5,437 nucleotides of DNA, from contig PJQJ01000032.1 in the NCBI GenBank assembly GCA_002861585.1, positions 36,674 to 42,110 on the forward strand, given 5' to 3'. Under the pieces are notes generated by a model. The model saw nothing but the letters and a program-made list of their open reading frames with translations, had not been told where the DNA came from and searched no databases. Positions 1 through 4,609 of the stretch are shown one piece after another. The position numbers and the translations under genes were made by a program. Numbering within the stretch: position 1 is the stretch's first letter; each line of letters begins with the position of its first letter. Source of the stretch: Candidatus Saccharimonadota bacterium (GTDB lineage: Bacteria; Patescibacteriota; Saccharimonadia; Saccharimonadales; Saccharimonadaceae).

Positions 1-2
1 AG

Positions 3-242
3 CGTAATGCGAAGACAAATCGTTGCCGTAAAGTTGAGACAGGTTCCAGTATCACAACTCCAGCTCGCATTGACCCTGCTAAGACTGCTCAACAAAATAT
101 CCTGACAATGTCGACACCACTTGGTTGGGGAATTGCCAGCTTTGCGGTAGTTGGAGTGTTAGGCTATGGACTGTTTGAATGGCGAAGCGAAGCAATGGTC
201 GCTATCGGCCGCATGAGAAACTTCTTTAATTCTACTAAGTAG
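3..242 (+). CDS. C-terminal fragment of a membrane-anchored protein, function unknown
   Basis: An open frame runs in from the left edge and ends at TAG 240-242, giving the last 79 residues of a protein whose start lies outside the window. The fragment begins with a polar stretch rich in Thr, Ser, Lys and Arg with a single Cys (residue 8). One hydrophobic segment follows at about residues 39-59 (core GIASFAVVGVLGYGLF). It ends with a short basic tail (Arg61, Arg70, Arg72, Lys79). By the positive-inside rule the tail would be cytoplasmic and the missing N-terminal part outside the cell, that is, a surface protein held by a C-terminal membrane anchor. I do not recognise the family. From memory, lamin-tail-domain surface proteins with such an anchor occur near ruvC in some Saccharibacteria, but no lamin-tail domain is visible here. 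ruvC begins 31 nt after the stop, with its own promoter candidate in the gap. Confidence 0.7.
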   Translation, partial: RNAKTNRCRKVETGSSITTPARIDPAKTAQQNILTMSTPLGWGIASFAVVGVLGYGLFEWRSEAMVAIGRMRNFFNSTK

Positions 243-257
243 TAATACTTTTACGGC

Positions 258-266
258 TGCTACAAT
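258..266 (+). promoter_or_regulatory. Extended -10 promoter for ruvC, predicting a leaderless mRNA
   Basis: TGC-TACAAT is an extended -10 element (TGn plus a 5/6 match to TATAAT). Exactly 7 nt separate the hexamer from the ruvC ATG at 274, so the predicted transcription start falls on or next to the A of the start codon. No Shine-Dalgarno is present in the 31-nt gap. No convincing -35 box is seen 16-18 nt upstream. The same nonamer, TGCTACAAT, precedes the pilin gene on the other strand. Confidence 0.6.
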
Positions 267-273
267 AGTCGTA

Positions 274-765
274 ATGGCTACGAGGCACACAACGCGTATT
301 ATTGGGATTGATCCAGGGACTGGACTGCTTGGATTTGGTGTTGTCGATGCTCTGGGCACTAAGGTTCGCTTAGTTGATGCTGGGGTTGTGCGAACGAGGC
401 CACATCAACCACTCGATGAGCGATTGGTTGAGATTTATGAGGCCCTACAGCAAATTATCAGTGAGACCAAGCCGACGATTATGGTGATTGAAAAGTTGTT
501 TTTCGCTCAAAATGTTACCACTGCTATGAGTGTCAGCCATGCCCGTGGCGTTGCAATGCTTGCTGGTAAACAGGCACATTGCGAGATAGTTGAATATACG
601 CCCTTGCAGATAAAACAGCAACTGACAGGATACGGAAAAGCAACCAAGAAGCAGATGCAAGAAATGGTGCGTGTTCATCTGAATTTGGCGGAAGTGCCGA
701 AACCAGATGACTGCGCAGACGCTCTCGCTGCAGCTGTTATTCATGCAGCACAGATGAGAGGATAA
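274..765 (+). CDS. ruvC: Holliday junction resolvase RuvC (crossover junction endodeoxyribonuclease)
   Basis: This 163-residue protein has the usual RuvC length. RuvC is the homodimeric, Mg2+-dependent nuclease that cuts Holliday junctions symmetrically on strands of like polarity after RuvAB branch migration, in the cytoplasm. The RNase H-like fold signatures are all visible: GIDPGTG with catalytic Asp13, VIEKLFF with Glu73, and a C-terminal PDDCADALAAAVIHA block with Asp146 and Asp149, corresponding to E. coli Asp7, Glu66, Asp138 and Asp141. The active site therefore looks intact. The start at 274 is chosen because it is the only ATG just before the first motif and sits 7 nt behind a -10 box; the eight residues before IIGIDPG are a modest N-terminal extension. 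In most bacteria with this cluster ruvA follows closely. Here about 1.05 kb carrying a GC-rich gene intervenes. No obvious intrinsic terminator follows the TAA stop. Confidence 0.97.
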   Translation: MATRHTTRIIGIDPGTGLLGFGVVDALGTKVRLVDAGVVRTRPHQPLDERLVEIYEALQQIISETKPTIMVIEKLFFAQNVTTAMSVSHARGVAMLAGKQAHCEIVEYTPLQIKQQLTGYGKATKKQMQEMVRVHLNLAEVPKPDDCADALAAAVIHAAQMRG

Positions 766-784
766 ACCATTCCGCTTAAGCTAC

Positions 785-813
785 TTGTTCTTGTTCAGAT
801 AGAGCGCTATAGT
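785..813 (+). promoter_or_regulatory. Candidate sigma-70-type promoter for the GC-rich secreted-protein gene
   Basis: TTGTTC (785-790) and TATAGT (808-813) are separated by 17 nt, the optimal spacing for a housekeeping promoter. The predicted start is near 820, giving a 5' UTR of about 70 nt. The -35 lies in a tandem CTTGTTCTTGTTC, and the -10 overlaps the short palindrome AGCGCT (802-807 region), which could be an operator or chance. The promoter lies on the lower-GC side of the composition change, so it may be recipient-derived rather than brought in with the gene. Confidence 0.45.
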
Positions 814-853
814 ACGAGAGCCCTCACTATTCGGTGACGGTAAAGCTCATACA

Positions 854-874
854 CCCATCGCTTGTCAGCGAGGG
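854..874 (+). promoter_or_regulatory. 5' UTR hairpin directly upstream of the ribosome binding site
   Basis: CCC(854-856), bulged A857 and TCGCT(858-862) pair with AGCGA(867-871) and GGG(872-874) around a TGTC loop, giving an 8-bp stem with one bulge. The hairpin ends 4 nt before the AGGAGG Shine-Dalgarno, so it would leave the site exposed and could protect the mRNA 5' end or modulate translation. Its function is inferred only from position. Confidence 0.4.
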
Positions 875-878
875 AGAT

Positions 879-884
879 AGGAGG
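879..884 (+). promoter_or_regulatory. Consensus Shine-Dalgarno (AGGAGG) of the GC-rich gene
   Basis: A perfect AGGAGG lies 8 nt before the ATG at 893 and fixes that start. It is the strongest ribosome binding site in the window and contrasts with ruvC, ruvA and the bPH2 gene, which have none, supporting a different origin for this gene. Confidence 0.85.
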
Positions 885-892
885 CGCTGCAA

Positions 893-1612
893 ATGGCGTC
901 CATCCGTAAGCTCGGTGCTGTGGCCCTTTCGGGACTCATGGCCCTGGCCCTGACTGGTGTCACCAGTCCTGCCAGCGCTGCCCCTGTCAGCAAGGTGAAG
1001 GGCAAGCGGCCAATCCTCGCTCTGAGCAGTGTCAACTGCGTCGGGGTGAGCGAGCAGAACCCCTACGGCGGCACTCAGGTCACCCTGGACGTCGACGACC
1101 GGCGGATCCCCTCGGGCGACAGCTACACCCTCGTTCCAGTGAACGTCGAAACGGGGCAGCCCTCGGGTCCCGCGGTCGCCGTCATGGCGTCGCAGTCCAG
1201 CGTGACCTTCGTGATCCCCTCGGACGGCGTCAACCCGTCTCCGATCTCGGACGCCACGCTCTACTACGGCGGCAACGTGGTGGACAGGGAGCGTGTCTTC
1301 CTGCAGTGCGGCACTCCGACGGAGCCGCAGCCCGAGCCGACCATCGATCAGCCCATCGAGTTCGTCGGCGCGGCCAACCTGGGCGAGACCCTGGTGGTCG
1401 AGGCTCGCAACCCGAACAGTGTGACCGAGCTGATCTCGGTCGAGCTGTTCCCGAACGGCAGCGAGACGCTCTTCGCTCAGCAGCCGCTCACCCTCGGCGC
1501 CGGAGAGTCCGGGAGCGTGACCTTCACGGGCGTGCCGCTGGGCGACTACACCGTGGTGCTGACCAACAGCGCCGGCGTGGAGACTGTCGTGCAGATCACG
1601 ATGGAGGCCTGA
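893..1612 (+). CDS. Secreted two-domain protein of unknown function, GC-rich, probably acquired
   Basis: I do not recognise this 239-residue protein. It starts with a classic Sec signal peptide: basic N-region (Arg5, Lys6), hydrophobic core about residues 7-22, and a TSPASAAP cleavage region (likely after Ala29). The mature part looks all-beta. A first domain (about 40-140) has two cysteines, Cys49 and Cys139, well placed for a disulfide. A Pro/Glu linker (TPTEPQPEP, about 141-149) leads to a second domain (about 150-239) rich in Val, Thr and Gly with alternating hydrophobics, resembling an Ig-like or CARDB-type beta-sandwich. There is no LPXTG motif, lipobox or second membrane segment, so the product is probably released. 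Base use is unlike the neighbours: positions 1441-1500 are 42/60 G+C against 25/60 at 2101-2160 in ruvA, and only 5 of the last 74 sense codons end in A or T. Signal peptide style, codon use and the strong Shine-Dalgarno point to an actinobacterial source (inference). Chimeric assembly is the main alternative. The reading frame itself is secure. Confidence 0.88.
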   Translation: MASIRKLGAVALSGLMALALTGVTSPASAAPVSKVKGKRPILALSSVNCVGVSEQNPYGGTQVTLDVDDRRIPSGDSYTLVPVNVETGQPSGPAVAVMASQSSVTFVIPSDGVNPSPISDATLYYGGNVVDRERVFLQCGTPTEPQPEPTIDQPIEFVGAANLGETLVVEARNPNSVTELISVELFPNGSETLFAQQPLTLGAGESGSVTFTGVPLGDYTVVLTNSAGVETVVQITMEA

Positions 1613-1630
1613 GCAGCACTCCAGCACCAA

Positions 1631-1694
1631 CCCCGAGGGCGCACAGATGAAGAAGGGGCAACTCTTCTCCAGATTATCTGCGCGCCCTCCGGGG
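1631..1694 (+). terminator. Long GC-rich hairpin after the secreted-protein gene, probable terminator
   Basis: CCCC(1631-1634) pairs with GGGG(1691-1694) across bulged C1690. GAGGGCGC(1635-1642) pairs with GCGCCCTC(1682-1689). After one A/C mismatch, CAGAT(1644-1648) pairs with ATCTG(1676-1680). An inner stem, GAAGA(1649-1653) with TCTTC(1663-1667), closes a 9-nt loop. It begins 18 nt past the TGA. The T-rich stretch (about 1703-1720) starts some 9 nt beyond the stem instead of directly at it, so it is not a textbook intrinsic terminator. Strong hairpins without a tight U-tract are common behind actinobacterial genes. Paired bases on both sides mark the hairpin as one unit with the GC-rich gene. 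Confidence 0.6.
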
Positions 1695-1797
1695 CAGCAA
1701 CACTTTATTTTCTTCTGTTTGCAGTAGGGGGTAGTCCTAGTGGAACAAAAGCAAATAAAGCGACAGTTCTTTTTAGTATATCCCTTATGTTTTGCGG
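1695..1797. other. AT-rich spacer between the insert hairpin and the ruvA promoter
   Basis: No gene is seen here. Composition returns to AT-rich directly after the GGGG that closes the upstream hairpin. The stretch has a pyrimidine-rich run (about 1703-1720), a weak 4-bp stem TAGG/CCTA (1725-1739) and a T-run before the ruvA -10. It probably preserves the original upstream region of ruvA. Confidence 0.5.
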
Positions 1798-1803
1798 TAT
1801 AAT
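1798..1803 (+). promoter_or_regulatory. Consensus -10 box for ruvAB, predicting a leaderless mRNA
   Basis: A perfect TATAAT lies 7 nt before the ruvA ATG (1811), the same geometry as at ruvC. The 7-nt spacer CAAATAA contains no Shine-Dalgarno, and transcription would begin at or next to the start codon. No good -35 is seen at 16-18 nt upstream. The promoter gives ruvAB expression independent of the inserted gene. Confidence 0.65.
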
Positions 1804-1810
1804 CAAATAA

Positions 1811-2395
1811 ATGATAGCGCACGTAAACGGTGTCGTCACCGAAAAGTTTGAGAACTCAATTATTATTGATGTTCATGGGGTAGGGTATGAGGTGCAGGTT
1901 GCTGCTGGTGATTATGAATTAGCATCATTGCAGCAGGAATTTAAGCTCTATACACACCATCATATTCGCGAACAATCACAGGATCTGTTCGGTTTTTCTT
2001 CCTTGGCGGCAAAGCGTTTATTTGAGCTGCTTATTAGTGTGCAGGGTGTTGGTCCAAAAGCTGCCTTAGCAATCTTGAGCCTTAGCGCAGCAGATCAGGT
2101 ACGAAGCGCCATTGCTAATGGTGATGTTACGTTTATTCAAAAAGCAAGTGGGGTTGGAAAGCGCACTGCTGAGCGTGTCGTTGTCGATCTAAAAGACAAA
2201 GTTGGTTTGCCGACGACCGGATATGCAATTGTAAAACCTACGCAGGCAACGGCGCCGCAAGGTGATGACGCTCTCGACGCTCTTATCGCTCTTGGTTATT
2301 CACTTGGGCAAGCAACTGAAGCGCTTGAAGGAATCGACGTGGAACTTGATTCACAAACACGTATTAAGAAGGCACTAGCTAAGGTGATGTTATGA
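1811..2395 (+). CDS. ruvA: Holliday junction branch-migration protein RuvA
   Basis: This 194-residue protein is of typical length. RuvA tetramers hold the four-way junction in a flat square conformation and load RuvB hexamers on two opposite arms. Domain I (about 1-63) is the OB-fold with the VHGVGYEV strand and the pin region HIREQSQDLFGF. Domain II carries two helix-hairpin-helix motifs, SVQGVGPKAALAIL (76-89) and ASGVGKRTAERVV (112-124), that bind the minor groove. A linker (about 133-150) joins the C-terminal RuvB-binding domain III (about 151-194), with DDALDALIALGYS. At the acidic pin the E. coli Glu55-Asp56 pair corresponds to Glu54-Gln55, so one of two acidic residues is replaced. The ATG at 1811 is fixed by the family's MI-start and by TATAAT 7 nt upstream. 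Its TGA overlaps the ruvB ATG (ATGA), indicating translational coupling. Confidence 0.97.
   Translation: MIAHVNGVVTEKFENSIIIDVHGVGYEVQVAAGDYELASLQQEFKLYTHHHIREQSQDLFGFSSLAAKRLFELLISVQGVGPKAALAILSLSAADQVRSAIANGDVTFIQKASGVGKRTAERVVVDLKDKVGLPTTGYAIVKPTQATAPQGDDALDALIALGYSLGQATEALEGIDVELDSQTRIKKALAKVML
2381..2386 (+). promoter_or_regulatory. Ribosome binding site of ruvB inside ruvA
   Basis: AAGGTG lies 5 nt before the ruvB ATG (2392), within the last codons of ruvA. As the internal gene of the operon ruvB cannot be leaderless. Its start is supported by this site and by the ATGA overlap. Confidence 0.6.
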
Positions 2396-3435
2396 GTATA
2401 GATCGGATCGTCAACACAACGATAGATGAAACGCCGCAGAATGACGAGCAGTTGCTCGAAGTAACCCTGCGACCGAAACGATTTGCGGAATACATTGGAC
2501 AGGAGCGCCTCAAGGCTAATTTGCAGCTAGCAATTGAAGCGGCCCGTCGACGCGGTGAGCCGGTTGACCACGTCTTACTGTATGGTCCCCCCGGGCTTGG
2601 TAAAACGACCATGGCTACTGTTATTGCTAATGAGATGGGCGCTAATATCCGCGTCACGGCCGGTCCAGCGATTGAGCGGGCAGGGGATTTAGCGAGTATC
2701 CTAACCAATCTTCAGGATGGAGATATCCTATTCATTGATGAGATTCATCGCCTGCGTCGTACGGTGGAAGAGGTTCTATATGCCGCAATGGAAGACTTTA
2801 AGCTGGATATTGTTATAGGTAAGGGTCCTGGTGCGCGCAGTGTACGGCTAGACCTACCGAAATTTACAGTTATTGGGGCAACAACGAGGACGGGCGCACT
2901 GGCTGCGCCGCTGCGTGATCGTTTTGGTATTATGCACCGGCTTGAATTTTATACTCCGAGTGAGATCGAACAGATTATTTGCCGTGCCGCCAGCATCCTA
3001 TCGGTGCAGATTGATCGCACGGCAGCTGCTTCATTAGCAACACGTGCTCGCCTTACGCCGCGAATTGCTAATCGCCTATTAAAGCGCGTCCGCGACTATG
3101 CGGATGTTAACGGTGATGGCATCATCGACCATCCGATTGCTCATTCCGCACTAAACCTACTTGAAATTGACGAACTCGGTCTTGATCCGGCTGATCGATC
3201 CCTGCTTGAAGCTATCATTGAAAACTACAATGGTGGGCCAGTTGGTGTTGAGACGCTGGCTGCTCTTACTGGTGATGAACGCAGTACAATTGAAGATTTT
3301 TATGAACCGTATCTTATGCAGATAGGTTTTTTGGAGCGAACACCTCGTGGCCGAAAGGTCACACATAAAGCCTACAAGCATCTCAAGAGAACCCCAATCC
3401 AAATGGATGATGCAGCACAAAAAACACTGCTATAA
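2392..3435 (+). CDS. ruvB: Holliday junction branch-migration ATPase RuvB
   Basis: RuvB is the AAA+ motor whose hexameric rings pump DNA through the RuvA-bound junction to drive branch migration. The 347-residue protein is full length. Visible motifs in order: LRPKRFAEYIGQE (about 26-38), Walker A GPPGLGKT (65-72), Walker B DILFIDEIHRL (111-121), sensor-1 region GATTRTG (162-168), arginine-finger region LRDRFG (174-179), sensor-2 region TPRIANRLL (222-230), and the C-terminal winged-helix segment GGPVGVETLAAL to FLERTPRGR (about 281-321) that contacts DNA. No key residue is missing. It overlaps ruvA by 4 nt. Its TAA stop (3433-3435) lies inside the -10 box of the next gene, so the operon probably ends functionally here while the next gene gains its own start. 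Confidence 0.98.
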   Translation: MSIDRIVNTTIDETPQNDEQLLEVTLRPKRFAEYIGQERLKANLQLAIEAARRRGEPVDHVLLYGPPGLGKTTMATVIANEMGANIRVTAGPAIERAGDLASILTNLQDGDILFIDEIHRLRRTVEEVLYAAMEDFKLDIVIGKGPGARSVRLDLPKFTVIGATTRTGALAAPLRDRFGIMHRLEFYTPSEIEQIICRAASILSVQIDRTAAASLATRARLTPRIANRLLKRVRDYADVNGDGIIDHPIAHSALNLLEIDELGLDPADRSLLEAIIENYNGGPVGVETLAALTGDERSTIEDFYEPYLMQIGFLERTPRGRKVTHKAYKHLKRTPIQMDDAAQKTLL

Positions 3436-3436
3436 T
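3428..3436 (+). promoter_or_regulatory. Extended -10 promoter of the bPH2 gene overlapping the ruvB stop codon
   Basis: TGC-TATAAT (TGn at 3428-3430, perfect hexamer 3431-3436) lies 6 nt before the ATG at 3443. It predicts a leaderless transcript and supports 3443 over the in-frame ATG at 3347. The ruvB TAA stop is the central part of the hexamer, so these bases serve two genes. No clear -35 box is visible in the ruvB coding sequence upstream. Confidence 0.65.
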
Positions 3437-3442
3437 GGGGCT

Positions 3443-4138
3443 ATGCAGCCGGATAATAATCAACCACAGCCAACGCAAGATCAGCAACCTAATTCGCAGG
3501 TAGTATATCTATCACGCCCGGCGGTACCGCATGATCAAGTTATTCCAGCAGACGTACAGAAAAAGCACGATGAATCAAAGGCCAAGTATCATGAGCTAAA
3601 TCTCAGCGAAGGCGAGTACGTTATCAGCGCAATACGACGTCATCCAATCGGTATTTTTGAAATATGGGGTTTTATTGGATTCCTAATATTCTTAACCCTC
3701 TTGTTTATTCCCTTTTATGCTAATAACTATGCCACTTTTTCGCGATTTCTGACTGGTAGTGCAACTGGCGCCCCAACGCTGACGTCTGTATCGATACTCC
3801 TCCTGCTGATCTGTTCATTATTTGTCTTAGGTGGACTAGCCGCGACTAGAGTCTACTTAGGTAATAAGTTTTTCCTCACTAATGAGAGCGTTGTTCAGAT
3901 AATCCAAACGAGCTTGCTATCAAAGAAAGAGCAATCGATTAGTCTGTCTAATATCGAGGACGCTAGCTTCACAAAACATGGCGTACTGCAGCATATCTTT
4001 GATTACGGCTCATTGCGTCTTTCGACTGAAGGTGACGAAACAACGTACCGCTTTAGTTATGTTAGTAACCCACGCCAACAAGTTGCAACACTTAATAATG
4101 CGGTTGAAGCCTTTAAGAACGGCCGACCGATCGACTAG
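3443..4138 (+). CDS. bPH2 (YdbS-like) domain membrane protein
   Basis: This 231-residue protein has a disordered Gln/Asn/Pro-rich N-terminus (about 1-45), two hydrophobic segments at about 71-91 and 114-134, and a C-terminal bacterial PH-like domain (about 139-215). That domain has the family pattern: a short strand NKFFLTNESVVQ, then ISLSNIEDASF, then a strand pair ending in YGSLRLST. Such proteins are inner-membrane proteins with a cytoplasmic PH-like fold; the family's molecular role is poorly known and no enzyme residues are visible. ATG 3443 is chosen because an extended -10 sits 6 nt upstream and the extra 32 residues of the longer frame (from 3347) overlap ruvB and do not resemble the family. 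Its TAG stop shares CTAG with the stop of the convergent pilin gene. The gene follows ruvB by position, and a link to recombination is not evident. Confidence 0.85.
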   Translation: MQPDNNQPQPTQDQQPNSQVVYLSRPAVPHDQVIPADVQKKHDESKAKYHELNLSEGEYVISAIRRHPIGIFEIWGFIGFLIFLTLLFIPFYANNYATFSRFLTGSATGAPTLTSVSILLLLICSLFVLGGLAATRVYLGNKFFLTNESVVQIIQTSLLSKKEQSISLSNIEDASFTKHGVLQHIFDYGSLRLSTEGDETTYRFSYVSNPRQQVATLNNAVEAFKNGRPID

Positions 4139-4527
4139 CTGTTGCGGCTCTGTTTAATAAAATCGGCTTCTTGTTCCAGATTAGCACGCAGTACGTAGCC
4201 GCGGCACTTGCCGGCGTTACAGTTTTGAGGTTCGTAGCGAATACTGCCGTTAGTAGAGTTAAGTGCGCTGCCGTTCGGGCCCTTTAGTAAGTCTGGGCTT
4301 ACTCCCGGTACGGTTTCTCGTGATAGTTGCTGTGGGTAGGCTTTGTTCTGGGTGAAATATACCTCTTCAAGGTGGTAGTAGAGTGCATTGATAGTTGTTT
4401 TGCGCTGAGCGTCTCGATTGGCAGCTTCGAGATCGCTTTTCTGTGACCAAAAGAGACCGCCAGCTGCAAATAGTAGGACGGTGACAACGATAAGTTCTAT
4501 GACTGTGAAGCCGTTTTGTTTATTCAT
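4135..4527 (-). CDS. Type IV pilin-like (pseudopilin) protein
   Basis: This 130-residue protein opens with a class III prepilin signal: a short basic leader MNKQNG, the predicted prepilin peptidase cut between Gly6 and Phe7, and FTVIEL with the conserved Glu at mature position 5 (Glu11). A hydrophobic helix follows (about 7-27). The RDAQRKTTINALYYHLEEVY segment (39-58) is typical of pseudopilins and CPR minor pilins, as is the following AYP. A late CNAGKC pair (Cys103, Cys108) probably forms a small disulfide loop. Such subunits are inserted in the inner membrane, processed by a PilD-type peptidase and built into a surface fibre or secretion/uptake pseudopilus. The start at 4527 is set by the leader length; a longer in-frame extension to 4737 runs antisense into recA and adds 70 unlike residues. 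GGAAGGA directly abuts the ATG, too close for an ideal Shine-Dalgarno. No pilus assembly genes are in the window. Confidence 0.88.
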   Translation of the reverse strand: MNKQNGFTVIELIVVTVLLFAAGGLFWSQKSDLEAANRDAQRKTTINALYYHLEEVYFTQNKAYPQQLSRETVPGVSPDLLKGPNGSALNSTNGSIRYEPQNCNAGKCRGYVLRANLEQEADFIKQSRNS

Positions 4528-4538
4528 TCCTTCCAACC

Positions 4539-4547
4539 ATTGTAGCA
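4539..4547 (-). promoter_or_regulatory. Extended -10 promoter of the pilin-like gene
   Basis: On the minus strand TGC-TACAAT, identical to the ruvC promoter nonamer, ends 11 nt before the pilin ATG (4527). The predicted start leaves a leader of only about 4-5 nt. The upstream half of this promoter would overlap the recA -10 on the opposite strand. Confidence 0.5.
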
Positions 4548-4566
4548 AATACTCTGAATATCTGCG

Positions 4567-4572
4567 TATAAT
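4567..4572 (+). promoter_or_regulatory. -10 box of the recA promoter
   Basis: A perfect TATAAT lies 37 nt before the recA ATG, predicting a leader of about 30 nt. No good -35 is found at 16-18 nt; TTGTAG (4540-4545) is 21 nt away and overlaps the pilin -10 on the other strand. I see no recognisable LexA/SOS operator in the interval. Confidence 0.55.
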
Positions 4573-4598
4573 ATAAGAAGGAAGAGACGCATAACGAG

Positions 4599-4604
4599 AG
4601 GGAG
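4599..4604 (+). promoter_or_regulatory. Shine-Dalgarno of recA
   Basis: AGGGAG within a purine-rich run lies 5 nt before ATG 4610 and fixes that start. It shows that the organism uses Shine-Dalgarno initiation where a leader exists. Confidence 0.7.
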
Positions 4605-4609
4605 ACAAC

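Noticed and set aside
445..744. Minus-strand open frames inside ruvC (445-744), ruvB (2379-2708, 3157-3420), the pilin gene (4299-4487) and recA (4929-5159), and one at 159-359
   Set aside because: All are antisense to, or out of frame with, genes with intact family motifs; none has a recognisable domain.
766..892. Insertion-sequence ends or target-site duplications bordering the GC-rich gene
   Set aside because: I found no transposase, no paired terminal repeats at the composition boundaries and no matching short direct repeats.
1306..1650. A second plus-strand open frame inside the GC-rich gene
   Set aside because: It is Arg/Ala-rich shadow translation of the same GC-rich codons, with no ribosome binding site.
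1613..1760. Integron attC-type site after the GC-rich gene
   Set aside because: The hairpin ends lack the RYYYAAC/GTTRRRY core sites and no integrase is nearby.
827..1822. A 331-codon open frame on the minus strand across the GC-rich gene
   Set aside because: It is a GC-rich antisense shadow, low in hydrophobic structure and full of Arg/Gly/His. The plus-strand frame has a signal peptide, a perfect Shine-Dalgarno and strong third-position GC bias.
3347..3442. Longer start for the bPH2 protein inside ruvB
   Set aside because: The -10 box 6 nt before 3443 and the lack of family likeness in the extra 32 residues favour the shorter form.
4120..4160. Bidirectional terminator at the convergent gene ends
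   Set aside because: Only a 4-bp GCCG/CGGC pairing with a long loop and no clear T-run can be drawn.
4540..4609. LexA/SOS operator before recA
   Set aside because: Neither the CTGT-N8-ACAG nor the CGAAC-N4-GTTCG type is present.
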